From: Levilactobacillus brevis
Lineage (GTDB): Bacteria > Bacillota > Bacilli > Lactobacillales > Lactobacillaceae
Length of the DNA: 64,000 bases
NCBI GenBank assembly: GCA_021383565.1
Contig: CP079699.1
Span: 1,364,001-1,428,000, forward strand
Reading direction: 5' to 3'
The position numbers and the translations under genes were made by a program. Positions 45,075-53,762 of this stretch are shown one piece after another. The notes under the pieces were generated by a model. The model searched no databases. It had not been told where the DNA came from and saw only the letters and a list, made by a program, of their open reading frames with translations. The stretch's first letter is position 1. The number at the start of each line of letters is the position of its first letter.

Positions 45075-46034
45075 TTATGACTTAATCAACGACGCTTCTT
45101 CCGCGCGTTGTCTGTACAACGACACCTCATCCTTCGCGGCGCGGACCCAGTGACGTGGGGAAATTTCGACTAAATGCCGTTCCTTACCGTCATTTTCACC
45201 ACTCCCGTCGTAGGCAATCTCTTCCCGTGTCCGTTCGAACTCTGGATCGGGCACTGGGACGGCCGACAGTAGACTCTTGGTGTAGTCGTGTAACGGATGG
45301 GCGTAAATTTCGTCAGCGTCAGCGATTTCTAACATCCGGCCGTAGTGCATCACCCCAATACGATCGGAGATGTACTTCACCATCGACAAGTCATGGGCGA
45401 TGAACAGGTACGTTAAGCCCTGTTCCCGTTGTAACTTCTTCATCAAGTTGACCACTTGGGCCTGAATCGACACGTCCAACGCGGAGATCGGTTCATCGGC
45501 AATCACGAACTTGGGGTTCACGGCTAACGCCCGGGCAATCCCGATCCGTTGCCGTTGCCCACCGGAGAACTCGTGAGGGTACCGGCTGGAGTGGTCCTTG
45601 TTCAGACCTACCGTTTCCAGCAAGTCCTCGACGCGTTTCGTCCGGTCGGCATCATCTTTGGCAAGGTGGTTGATATCAATCCCCTCGGCCACGATGTCCT
45701 TAACCTTCATCCGCGGATTCAGTGAAGCATACGGATCTTGGAAGATCATCTGCATCTCTTGACGAAAGTCATGTTGGTCCTGCTTACTGGTAAAGGAATC
45801 GACGTTCTTACCGTCAAACAAAATTTCACCAGAGGTTGGCTCGTACAGGTGAATAATCGCCCGGCCCGTCGTGGTTTTCCCTGACCCGGATTCACCAACT
45901 AAGCCAAAGGTTTCTCCCTTGTAGATGTCAAATGAAATGTCATCAACGGCGCGAACTTCATCAGCCTTGCCCACGTTGAAGTATTGCTTGAGGTGCTTGA
46001 CCTCGAGGATTTTTTCGGCATTTTCGTAATCCAT
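45075..46034 (-). CDS. oppF: oligopeptide ABC transporter ATP-binding protein OppF
   Basis: 319 residues. Walker A LVGESGSGKTTTGRAII, Q-loop region QMIFQDPYASLNPRM, signature FSGGQRQRIGIARAL, Walker B KFVIADEPISALDVSIQ and the H-loop YLFIAHDLSMV are all intact. With OppD it powers peptide import through OppBC. The N-terminal extension and the C-terminal oligopeptide/dipeptide domain (PHPYT-like HPLHDYTKSLLSAVPVPDP) assign it to OppF. The ATG at 46034 overlaps the oppD stop as TAATG. Last gene of the operon. Confidence 0.96.
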   Translation of the reverse strand: MDYENAEKILEVKHLKQYFNVGKADEVRAVDDISFDIYKGETFGLVGESGSGKTTTGRAIIHLYEPTSGEILFDGKNVDSFTSKQDQHDFRQEMQMIFQDPYASLNPRMKVKDIVAEGIDINHLAKDDADRTKRVEDLLETVGLNKDHSSRYPHEFSGGQRQRIGIARALAVNPKFVIADEPISALDVSIQAQVVNLMKKLQREQGLTYLFIAHDLSMVKYISDRIGVMHYGRMLEIADADEIYAHPLHDYTKSLLSAVPVPDPEFERTREEIAYDGSGENDGKERHLVEISPRHWVRAAKDEVSLYRQRAEEASLIKS

Positions 46035-47134
46035 TATTGCTGTTCCTCCTCTTCTTCAATCGGCGTGGCTGACTTCTGAGCAGCTAGCCAGTCCTGCTGC
46101 ATCTTGGCATACTTCTTCTGCCGTTCAACAATCTGTGCGGGTGGCGTCACCTTGGGCGCATTCGGATGCAGCAACCAAGTGGCCGCGTAGTGCGTATCGG
46201 AAACCTTGAAGAACGGTGGTTCCTTTTCGGTATCGATCTTCAGGGCGTACGCATTCCGAGCGGCAAAGGCATCCCCGGCCGGCGGATCCAGTAAATCCGG
46301 TGGCGTCCCAGGAATCGATGGCAAGGAATCACCACTCGAATCCAGCGTCGGCATCGAACTCAGCAAACCCCACGTGTACGGGTGCTTCGGGTTGTAGAAG
46401 ATTTCATCGACGGTTCCGTACTCCACGATCTTACCCGCGTACATGACGGCAACCCGGTCGGCCATTCCGGCCACCACCCCTAAGTCATGGGTGATGAAGA
46501 TGATCGACGTTGAAATCTTGTTTTGTAATTCCTTCATTAGGTTCAGAATCTGTGCTTGAATCGTGACATCCAGGGCCGTGGTTGGTTCGTCGGCAATCAG
46601 CACTTCGGGATAGTTAATCAACGCAATCGCAATCACGATCCGTTGCCGCATCCCACCGGAGAATTGGTGTGGATAGTCGTTGATCCGGTTTTCAGCATCC
46701 GTAATTCCGACTAACTTCATCATTTCCAAGGCTTGGGCCAACGCCTTTTCCTTCTTCATGCCCTTGTGAACCATCAGTGGTTCGGCGATCTGCCGACCAA
46801 TCTTCATGGTGGGATCAAGCGAGGTCATCGGATCCTGGAAGATTTCGGCAATGTCTTGGCCCCGAATGGCTTGCATTTCCTTCTCGCTCTTCTTTAGTAA
46901 GTCCTGACCCTTGTAGAGAATCGAGCCACTGACAATGTCCGCGTTCGTCGCGTTCAGACCCATGATGGTCCGCGTGGTTACAGATTTACCGGAACCAGAT
47001 TCCCCCACAATTGCTAAGGTTTCACCCTTCCGTAAATCCAAGTTAACGTCTCTGATTGCCTTAACGTCACCGGCATAGGTCTTGAAGTTAACTTGTAGAT
47101 TCCGGACCTCTAAAATATCTTTTTCATTATCCAT
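46034..47134 (-). CDS. oppD: oligopeptide ABC transporter ATP-binding protein OppD
   Basis: 366 residues. Walker A IVGESGSGKSVTTRTIMGL, Q-loop AEIFQDPMTSLDPTMK, signature FSGGMRQRIVIAIALINYP, Walker B VLIADEPTTALDVTIQ, H-loop IIFITHDLGVVAGMADR. The C-terminal oligo_HPY region (NPKHPYTWGLLSSMPTLDSS) is followed by an extension typical of OppD. Second ATPase of the pair; overlaps oppF by one base at TAATG and begins 13 bases after oppC. Confidence 0.96.
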   Translation of the reverse strand: MDNEKDILEVRNLQVNFKTYAGDVKAIRDVNLDLRKGETLAIVGESGSGKSVTTRTIMGLNATNADIVSGSILYKGQDLLKKSEKEMQAIRGQDIAEIFQDPMTSLDPTMKIGRQIAEPLMVHKGMKKEKALAQALEMMKLVGITDAENRINDYPHQFSGGMRQRIVIAIALINYPEVLIADEPTTALDVTIQAQILNLMKELQNKISTSIIFITHDLGVVAGMADRVAVMYAGKIVEYGTVDEIFYNPKHPYTWGLLSSMPTLDSSGDSLPSIPGTPPDLLDPPAGDAFAARNAYALKIDTEKEPPFFKVSDTHYAATWLLHPNAPKVTPPAQIVERQKKYAKMQQDWLAAQKSATPIEEEEEQQ

Positions 47135-47147
47135 GACGTTATTTCAC

Positions 47148-48173
47148 CTACTCTTTCGTCCGCGGATCGAATGCATCCCGTAGCCCATCACCCAAGAGGT
47201 TAAAGGCTAACATGATGATACACAAGATCAGTGCCGGCCACCACATCTGGTAAGGCAGGAACTGGAAGTTCTTTTGTCCATCATTCAGCAGGGTCCCCAA
47301 GGAAGCCTGTGGTGAGGAGATCCCGATCCCGATGTAAGACAGCGTGGCTTCGAAGAAGATCGCACTGGGGATGGTGAACATCGTGTTGATGATGATGACA
47401 CTCGATAAGTTCGGTAAGAGATGCTTAAACGCAATCTTCCACGAACTCTCCCCCAACGTGCGGGCCGCTAAGACGTACTCTTGTTCCTTAATCTCCAAGG
47501 TTTGCGCTCGGACTAGCCGGGCCATGTTGACCCACGACGTTAACGCAATGGCGATGATGATTGAGGTCATCCCGGGTTTCAGAATCAAAATCAACAGGAC
47601 GATAACAACCAAGTTAGGGATCGACAAGATGATTTCAATGATCCGTTGCATGATCGTATCCACCCGACCACCTTTCCAACCGGAGAACAACCCGTAGGTC
47701 ACCCCGATGGTCAGGTCAAACAACGTCGCTACCAGAGCGATGATTAGAGAAATCCGCGTCCCGTACAAGACCCGGGAGAAGAGGTCCCGACCTAAGTAGT
47801 CGGTTCCCATGATGTAGTGCAAGCTGGAAGCCCCGGCTTGCTTGTAGGCGTCCACCCGTTCACCAGCCTGAACCAACGTTCCATTGAACCCGTTGATGTT
47901 CACGCCAGGAATCTTAGAAGGTAGGTTGGCGTATGAAGGATTCACGGCGTTGGGATTGTGCGGTGAGAAGAAGAGTGAACCAAAAGCCATAATGAAGATA
48001 ATGCCCAAGATAATTAATGAGATCCAGGCGCCCCGGTTTTTCTTTAACCGCCGCCATGCATCCTGTGTAAAGGTTAGTGACGGTGCCGCAATCTTTTCAC
48101 TATCTAAAGCCGCCCGGTCATCGGCCGTAATCGGCTTAAAGCTATCTTCTGGGAGTTTTACTGTATCTGCCAT
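47148..48173 (-). CDS. oppC: oligopeptide ABC transporter permease OppC
   Basis: 341 residues. An N-terminal cytoplasmic tail (FTQDAWRRLKKNRGAWISLI), a first membrane segment, a large outer loop, then five membrane segments with the BPD-transport EAA loop (ARTLGESSWKIAFKHLLPNL). Forms the membrane pore with OppB. TAGGAGG precedes the ATG; 11 bases separate it from the oppB stop. Confidence 0.95.
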   Translation of the reverse strand: MADTVKLPEDSFKPITADDRAALDSEKIAAPSLTFTQDAWRRLKKNRGAWISLIILGIIFIMAFGSLFFSPHNPNAVNPSYANLPSKIPGVNINGFNGTLVQAGERVDAYKQAGASSLHYIMGTDYLGRDLFSRVLYGTRISLIIALVATLFDLTIGVTYGLFSGWKGGRVDTIMQRIIEIILSIPNLVVIVLLILILKPGMTSIIIAIALTSWVNMARLVRAQTLEIKEQEYVLAARTLGESSWKIAFKHLLPNLSSVIIINTMFTIPSAIFFEATLSYIGIGISSPQASLGTLLNDGQKNFQFLPYQMWWPALILCIIMLAFNLLGDGLRDAFDPRTKE

Positions 48174-48184
48174 TTATTTACCTC

Positions 48185-49114
48185 CTAGTTAGCCTTTCCT
48201 GTGATCCGAATCCGTGGGTCAACGATTCCGTAGAGGATATCGGTGATCAACAGAACGACACATAACATGAATGAGTAGATGATCGTCAAGCCCATGATGG
48301 TTGGGTAATCGTTCGTCAAGACGGACTTCACGAATTGTTCCCCAATCCCGGGAATCGAGAAGATGTTTTCAACAACCATCGACCCGGTCATGATGTTAAC
48401 CGCTAAGGGACCGACAATCGTAATCAGCGGAATCAAACTGTTCCGCAGCGCATGGTGGTAAATAACCCCCATCCGACTCAGTCCTTTAGCCTTGGCCAAC
48501 TCAATGTAATCTGAACTCAACACGTCGACCATTTCCGTTCGGACGAACCGCGCCGACTCGGCTAACGGCGTCGCCCCTAACGCTAAGGTTGGCAATACCG
48601 TGTAGATAAAGCCGCCCCATTCGGCGATTGGGAACCAACCCAACTTCAGTCCTAAGTAGTACTGTAACAGCACGGCCAAGACGAAGGAAGGAATGGAAAT
48701 CCCTAAGATTGAAACAACAGTTGTGGTGGTGTCGACCCATGTATTCTGTCGCATCGCGCCTAAAGCACCAATGATGATGCCGACAATGACCCCCAAGACC
48801 ATGGCTTGCAGCCCAATCTGTAAGGAAGGTCCAATCCGACTCGAAAGCAGGTAGGACACGGGTTGGTCACTGAATTGGAATGATGTTCCGAAGTTACCTT
48901 TGACGGCACCTGCGAGGTACAGCAGGTATTGTTGCCAAACGGGCTTATCCAAGCCATATTGCTGGTAAATTAAGGCAATCTGACTCTTGGAAAGCTTGGC
49001 TTGGTTGGTCAATGGCGTCCCTGGTAACAACTTCATCAGGAAAAAGGTGACGGTAATCACGATGAATAAGGTCAGGATCAGGTAGAAGATCCGTTTTGCT
49101 AGGTACTTTGCCAT
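48185..49114 (-). CDS. oppB: oligopeptide ABC transporter permease OppB
   Basis: 309 residues. N-terminal MAKYLAKRIFYLILTLFIVI membrane segment with the FxxKxLPGTP motif (FFLMKLLPGTPLTNQAK), six membrane segments in all and the EAA loop (LAKAKGLSRMGVIYHHALRN). The frame is open to 49129, but the ATG at 49114 has GAGAGG upstream. First gene of the oppBCDF part; a hairpin at 49217-49252 separates it from oppA. Confidence 0.95.
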   Translation of the reverse strand: MAKYLAKRIFYLILTLFIVITVTFFLMKLLPGTPLTNQAKLSKSQIALIYQQYGLDKPVWQQYLLYLAGAVKGNFGTSFQFSDQPVSYLLSSRIGPSLQIGLQAMVLGVIVGIIIGALGAMRQNTWVDTTTTVVSILGISIPSFVLAVLLQYYLGLKLGWFPIAEWGGFIYTVLPTLALGATPLAESARFVRTEMVDVLSSDYIELAKAKGLSRMGVIYHHALRNSLIPLITIVGPLAVNIMTGSMVVENIFSIPGIGEQFVKSVLTNDYPTIMGLTIIYSFMLCVVLLITDILYGIVDPRIRITGKAN

Positions 49115-49216
49115 TTGTTTACCTCTCAATCAGTAGACTTATTCGTTACCGTTAAGTTGTTAAGCTTAACAAGAATTATATGAAAACAACAAGACGATAA
49201 ATGATTGCTAAATATC

Positions 49217-49252
49217 GAAAAGTAAGGACTAACTGCCTCGTTAATCCTTACT
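49217..49252 (-). terminator. attenuating hairpin between oppA and oppBCDF
   Basis: Stem AGTAAGGATTAAC/GTTAGTCCTTACT (13 bp, one G-U or mismatch, loop 6) followed on the minus strand by TTTTCG. It would limit readthrough so that more OppA than permease and ATPase is made. Confidence 0.85.
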
Positions 49253-49308
49253 CCCCGATGTGACTATAAGGTTTGACTCTAACGCGTTATGCCGAATTTT
49301 AAATGCTG

Positions 49309-50937
49309 TTATTTGGCAATGTATGCCTTACTGAAGTCCCAGTTAGCGCCGGTTGGGAAGTAAATTACACCCTTAACCTTGGACTTAACCAGTTGTGACT
49401 TCCCTTGTTGGTAAAGTGGGATGATCCCTTGTTCCTTCATCAACGTCTTTTCAGCGTTTACCATGTCATTCCACCGTGCGCTCTGGTTGTTGGCATCCTT
49501 GCCATCAGCAGCGGCGATGTCCTTGTCATAGGAACTGTTCTTCCATTGACCACGGTTGTATGAGTTGGTTGATGTGAACATTTCGAGGAAGGAAATAGCA
49601 TCTGGGTAATCAGCACCCCAGCCAGAAACTACGGCTTGGAATTGACCATTTTCAGAACGGCTCAACCGCGTCTTGAATGGTAAGTTGGAGTTGGTTACCT
49701 TGATGTTGCCCAGCTTAGACCATTGACTCTGTACGAATTCAGTGGCGTTCTTACCAGCTGGCGTGTCATCGGCCATCAAGGTTAAGTTGTAACTTGAACG
49801 ACCCGTTTCCTTCAAGGCTTCCTTCCACAGCTTCTTAGCCTTGGTTAAGTTCTGTGAGTAAGCTGAAGGTACAGCGGCTGCCGTCGTGAAGTCTTGACCC
49901 TTGTAGGTCGCTAATCCGGTGGAAACCAGACCCTTAGCTTGGGAAGAGCCATCGGCTAAGACCTTGTTAACGAATTGCTTCCGGTCAATGGCCAGTGATA
50001 AGGCTTGACGGGCCTTCTTGTTCTTCATCATACTGTCTTTCCGTTGGTTCAGTTCAATGTAGAAAGTCGAGGCCCCCTTACGTTCAACGTATTGCTTACT
50101 GTTCTTGTAGTTCTTTGGTTGTTGACCACTCAAGTAAGTTGCGTCCAGTTTACCACTCTGGTATTGACTCAGGGCAGTTTGTGGTTCCTTTATCGTCTTG
50201 AAGTTAATCTTCTTCAGTTTAACATTTTTGGCGTTCCAGTACTTAGTGTTTTTACTCAACGTCCAGTTATCAGAAGTCCCGGTCCAGTAAGTCAGCTTGA
50301 AGGGTCCGTTGTAAACGTTACTCTTGGCGTTCGTCGCGTACTTCTTACCGTACTTCTGAACGACTGATTGATCTTGTGGGAAGAACATTGGGCTGGCCGC
50401 TAAGGATGGGAAGTAGCTCGTAGCTTGTGTTAACGTGACGACTAACTTGTAGTTACCCTCTGCCTTAACCCCTAAGCTAGATACCGGCTTCTTACTCTTC
50501 ATGATTTCGTTGGCGTTCTTAACGGGCGCGTACATGTAAGCGTATTGTGAAGCGGTCTTAGGGTTGACGGTCCGTTGCCAGGCATACACGAAGTCTTTGG
50601 CAGTAACTTTATCACCGTTACTCCAGTTGGACTTCCGTAAGTTAAAGGTATAGGTCTTCCCGTCTTTAGAAACTTTATAGCTCTTGGCAACCCCAGGGTG
50701 AATGCTACTCTTCTTACCGAAGCGTAACAGACCTTCACCGGTGTTGTTTAAAGTTTCACCGGAAACCACGTCGGTTGCGGTGGAAGAATCCATGGATGGT
50801 AAGGCGGAACTTTCCATCCAGTTCAACGTTTGTTTACTTGCTTGACTGGAACTGCTCGACGATGACCCACACGCTGCGAGCAAGACTGCCGCGAACGTAG
50901 CCACCGTCCCGAGTTTGACTGCCGAATTGATTTTCAT
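49309..50937 (-). CDS. oppA: oligopeptide-binding lipoprotein OppA (operon copy)
   Basis: 542 residues. A lipoprotein signal ends in LLAACG with the lipidated Cys23. The SBP_bac_5 fold is evident (ATDVVSGETLNNTGEGLLRF, TYTFNLRKSNWSNGDKVTAK DFVYAW, LTLMADDTPAGKNATEFVQS). It captures peptides outside the membrane and delivers them to OppBC. First gene of oppABCDF. Promoter at 51003-51031. About 60-70% alike by eye to the two paralogues upstream, especially the N- and C-terminal blocks (KSKVKGVIYFPTGANWDFSK). Confidence 0.95.
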   Translation of the reverse strand: MKINSAVKLGTVATFAAVLLAACGSSSSSSSQASKQTLNWMESSALPSMDSSTATDVVSGETLNNTGEGLLRFGKKSSIHPGVAKSYKVSKDGKTYTFNLRKSNWSNGDKVTAKDFVYAWQRTVNPKTASQYAYMYAPVKNANEIMKSKKPVSSLGVKAEGNYKLVVTLTQATSYFPSLAASPMFFPQDQSVVQKYGKKYATNAKSNVYNGPFKLTYWTGTSDNWTLSKNTKYWNAKNVKLKKINFKTIKEPQTALSQYQSGKLDATYLSGQQPKNYKNSKQYVERKGASTFYIELNQRKDSMMKNKKARQALSLAIDRKQFVNKVLADGSSQAKGLVSTGLATYKGQDFTTAAAVPSAYSQNLTKAKKLWKEALKETGRSSYNLTLMADDTPAGKNATEFVQSQWSKLGNIKVTNSNLPFKTRLSRSENGQFQAVVSGWGADYPDAISFLEMFTSTNSYNRGQWKNSSYDKDIAAADGKDANNQSARWNDMVNAEKTLMKEQGIIPLYQQGKSQLVKSKVKGVIYFPTGANWDFSKAYIAK

Positions 50938-51002
50938 TAATATCCAACCCCTCTATGTGTTGTATGTGAAATAAATTGACATCCTCAAATTTGATGTTTC
51001 CA

Positions 51003-51031
51003 ATTGTATATTAGAAAACCATTAAAATCAA
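51003..51031 (-). promoter_or_regulatory. oppA promoter
   Basis: TTGATT (51031-51026), 17 bases, TACAAT (51008-51003). The ATTGATTTTAAT block around the -35 recurs before both other oppA genes. Confidence 0.75.
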
Positions 51032-51263
51032 TGGTAAAAACTAATAAAATTTAAATATGCAATTACAAATGCCGTTAAATCAACGTTTGTCGTGTAAAAA
51101 TAAAATTAAAAATCGTATTTTTTCTCATTTTGATGATAAATTTAAGATAACGCTTACATAAATATTTACCTATTATACATTCACTACGCAATTATCCCCC
51201 TGCCGAAATCGTTCGCTAATCCTAGACCGCCTCGCCAGTCCCTTACTCATGAACTTGCACGCT

Positions 51264-51279
51264 CTAGTCGATCGACTAG
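51264..51279. repeat. 16-bp perfect palindrome in the oppA1-oppA2 gap
   Basis: CTAGTCGATCGACTAG at 51264-51279, directly followed by GGTAGC which is inversely repeated as GCTACC near 51324-51331. The gap 51032-51628 has no other recognisable content and no ORF. Confidence 0.5.
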
Positions 51280-51628
51280 GGTAGCAATGGCCACAGAGAT
51301 TAGTCCCTTTTTTTAATCGGGAAACTGGCTACCCTAACCCCCTCTAAATCATCGTCGACCTCAGCCTTTGTCACGCCACTAGCGACTACATCTCCTCTTA
51401 ATTCCAAACTGAAGTGGCGGCTAATATACAATTTATGACGCCAGCGGCTTTATGAGAAAACTGCCACCACTTTTTCCCGAGACCGCCATCGCTACACTGC
51501 GACTTAAACCGGTTTAAAATCAGCTAAACGCCCTTTATCGCGTTTGTCCGTCTTGCGATGCCTAACTATTATTAAATGACGTACACAGCCATTCACTGCC
51601 GTTCACGACTTTCTTGCTAATAACTTCA

Positions 51629-51760
51629 AGGTTGAAAGCTCGCGAACACGTGCCAGCCTCCCCACAGTAGTCCAGACCAAATTTGGCGAACAGTAAGGCG
51701 GTCAGTCTTATCACACTATGGATTCTAGCTATTTCCTAGTTTTTACCCTTCAGCAAATAA
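51629..51760 (-). repeat. large structured element, family 1, deletion remnant D
   Basis: Both ends of the family are kept on the minus strand: the 5' part GCTAGAATCCATAGTGTGAT..CCGCCTTACTGTTCGCC and CAAATTTGGTCTGGA, and the 3' end GTGTTCGCGAGCTTTCAACC. The roughly 430-base middle is missing. It confirms the outer limits of the element as seen around copy A. Confidence 0.75.
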
Positions 51761-51763
51761 GCA

Positions 51764-51802
51764 TAAAAAGGTCCCCAGTAGGCAGGGACACCTTCTGGGG
51801 AC
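51764..51802 (-). terminator. terminator of oppA2
   Basis: Stem GTCCCCAG (51771-51778) with CTGGGGAC (51795-51802); minus-strand continuation CTTTTTATG. Confidence 0.85.
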
Positions 51803-51863
51803 ACATCGTTGACTCGGCTTTACTTCGCCAACGTTAGGACTAATTTACTTTTTAGAATGCGGC

Positions 51864-53489
51864 TTACTTCGCAACGTAAGCGCGGCTGTAATCCCAGTTC
51901 GCACCGACTGGAAAATAAACGACGCCCTTGACTTTAGACTTGACCAGCTGCGGCATCCCCGTTTGGTAAACTGGAATGATCCCTTGGTCCTTCAACAGAA
52001 CTTTCTGGGCATCCACCAGATTCTGCCACCGCGCACTTGGCCGGTTAGCATTCTTAATCGTGGCTTGGTCGATCAACTTGTCATAACTCTTGGAAGACCA
52101 TCTTCCGTTGTTGTAAGTATTGCCGGTCGTGAACAAGGACAGATCGGTGATTGGGTCTGGGAAGTCGGCACTCCAGCCACTGACGACAGCCTGGAATTGA
52201 CCATTCTGTGACCGAGACAACCGGGTCTTGTACGGAATATTCGAGTTCGTAACCTTGAAATTATCCAGCTTACTCCACTGGCTTTGAATGTACTCGGTCG
52301 CTGACTTACCGGCTGGCGTGTCATCGGCCAACAAGGTTAGGCTGTAACTCGTCCGCCCAGTCTCCTTCAGCGCCTGATTCCAAAGCTTTTGCGCCTTGGC
52401 TAGATTGTAAGAGGTTGCTGACGGAACGGTTGCTTCCTTGGCAAAGTCCTTACCATCACGAATAGCTAGCCCGGTCGACACAATCCCGGTAGCAGGCGTA
52501 GAGCCATCTTGTAAGACCTTATTGACGTATTGCTTTCTGTTCAGCACCATGGATAACGCCTGGCGAGCCTTAGTATTCTTCAGCATGGTATCCTTGCGCT
52601 GGTTCAGCTCAACGTAATTAATCCGGGAACTCTTACGTGAATGGAATTCCTTATCGTTCTTGTAGTTTTTCGGTTGTTGCCCACTCAGTGAGATAATATC
52701 CAGCTTACCACTCTGGTATTGACTGAGAGCGGTCTGGGGATCCTTAACGGCACTGTACTTGACGTGCTGAAGCTTAACAACCTTTGCGTTCCAGTACTTC
52801 TTATTCTTGGTCAGCGTCCAGTTGTCAGAGGTCCCGGACCAGGACGTCAACTTGAATGGCCCGTTGTAAACATTCTTCTGGGCGTTGCTGGCAAACTTAC
52901 TGCCATATTTCTCAACGGCCCCCTGATTAACGGGGTAGAAACATTGCTGCGCCACCAACGTCGGGAAGTAGCTGACGGGGTGGGCCAAAGTTACGACCAA
53001 CTTGTAGTCGCCATCCTGCTTGACGCCTAACGTCGACGGGGCTTTCTTCCCGTTCATAATCGCATTAGCATTTTGAATGTCAGCGTACAGGTAGGCGTAC
53101 TGGGAACTGGTCTTTGGCGCAATGGTTCGCCGCCAAGAGTAGACGAAGTCATGTGCCGTCAGCTTTTCACCATTACTCCACTGAGATTTACGCAGGTTAA
53201 ACGTGTAGGTCAACCCGTCCTTAGACTTGTGGTAGCTCTTTGCCAACCCCGGTAAGGTTTTGCTATTTTTACCGAAACGCAACAAGCCCTCACCCGTATT
53301 GTTTAGTGTCTCACCGGAAATAATATCCGTCGCCTTGGCATTATCCATCGAAGATAGCGCCGAGGTCTCCATCACGTGAATCGTTTGATCCTTGGCCTCG
53401 TTGGTCTTTGAGCTGGTTCCGCACGCTGCTAACGCTAGCGTCGCGATGCCGGCCACCGCACCTAATTTGGCAATTGATTTAATCCTCAT
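51864..53489 (-). CDS. oligopeptide-binding lipoprotein, OppA paralogue 2
   Basis: 541 residues. Lipobox LALAACG with Cys23, full SBP_bac_5 domain (TDIISGETLNNTGEGLLRFG, LTYTFNLRKSQWSNGEKLTA, LTLLADDTPAGKSATEYIQS). No permease or ATPase genes follow it; it probably shares the OppBCDF channel with a different peptide preference (inference from family). Own promoter at 53543-53571 and own terminator at 51764-51802. More basic and with a different central part from oppA1. Confidence 0.93.
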   Translation of the reverse strand: MRIKSIAKLGAVAGIATLALAACGTSSKTNEAKDQTIHVMETSALSSMDNAKATDIISGETLNNTGEGLLRFGKNSKTLPGLAKSYHKSKDGLTYTFNLRKSQWSNGEKLTAHDFVYSWRRTIAPKTSSQYAYLYADIQNANAIMNGKKAPSTLGVKQDGDYKLVVTLAHPVSYFPTLVAQQCFYPVNQGAVEKYGSKFASNAQKNVYNGPFKLTSWSGTSDNWTLTKNKKYWNAKVVKLQHVKYSAVKDPQTALSQYQSGKLDIISLSGQQPKNYKNDKEFHSRKSSRINYVELNQRKDTMLKNTKARQALSMVLNRKQYVNKVLQDGSTPATGIVSTGLAIRDGKDFAKEATVPSATSYNLAKAQKLWNQALKETGRTSYSLTLLADDTPAGKSATEYIQSQWSKLDNFKVTNSNIPYKTRLSRSQNGQFQAVVSGWSADFPDPITDLSLFTTGNTYNNGRWSSKSYDKLIDQATIKNANRPSARWQNLVDAQKVLLKDQGIIPVYQTGMPQLVKSKVKGVVYFPVGANWDYSRAYVAK

Positions 53490-53542
53490 ATAAATTCCGA
53501 CCCCTTCACAAATTAACCGCTAGTAACATAACGTTGAATAAC

Positions 53543-53571
53543 ATGTTAAATTACAAAACGATTAGAATCAA
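53543..53571 (-). promoter_or_regulatory. promoter of oppA2
   Basis: TTGATT (53571-53566), 17 bases, TAACAT (53548-53543), in the shared ATTGATTCTAAT context. Confidence 0.7.
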
Positions 53572-53680
53572 TAGTGAATTTTAATATTAGTGATTAACCC
53601 CGCTCACAAATACCGCAAACATGGGGAGCCAGAGTTGAAAAATAATTTATTATCACCCAATTCATTCGGAAATGTCGCCC

Positions 53681-53720
53681 AAAAAGCGCCTAGAAGTCGT
53701 GCACAACTTCTAGGCGCTTT
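53681..53720 (-). terminator. terminator of oppA3
   Basis: A perfect 15-bp stem AAAGCGCCTAGAAGT/ACTTCTAGGCGCTTT (53683-53697/53706-53720) continuing on the minus strand as TTGGGC. Confidence 0.9.
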
Positions 53721-53762
53721 AAAGACTAGGCCACGGTGGACCCGATTTAATTCAACGCTTCA

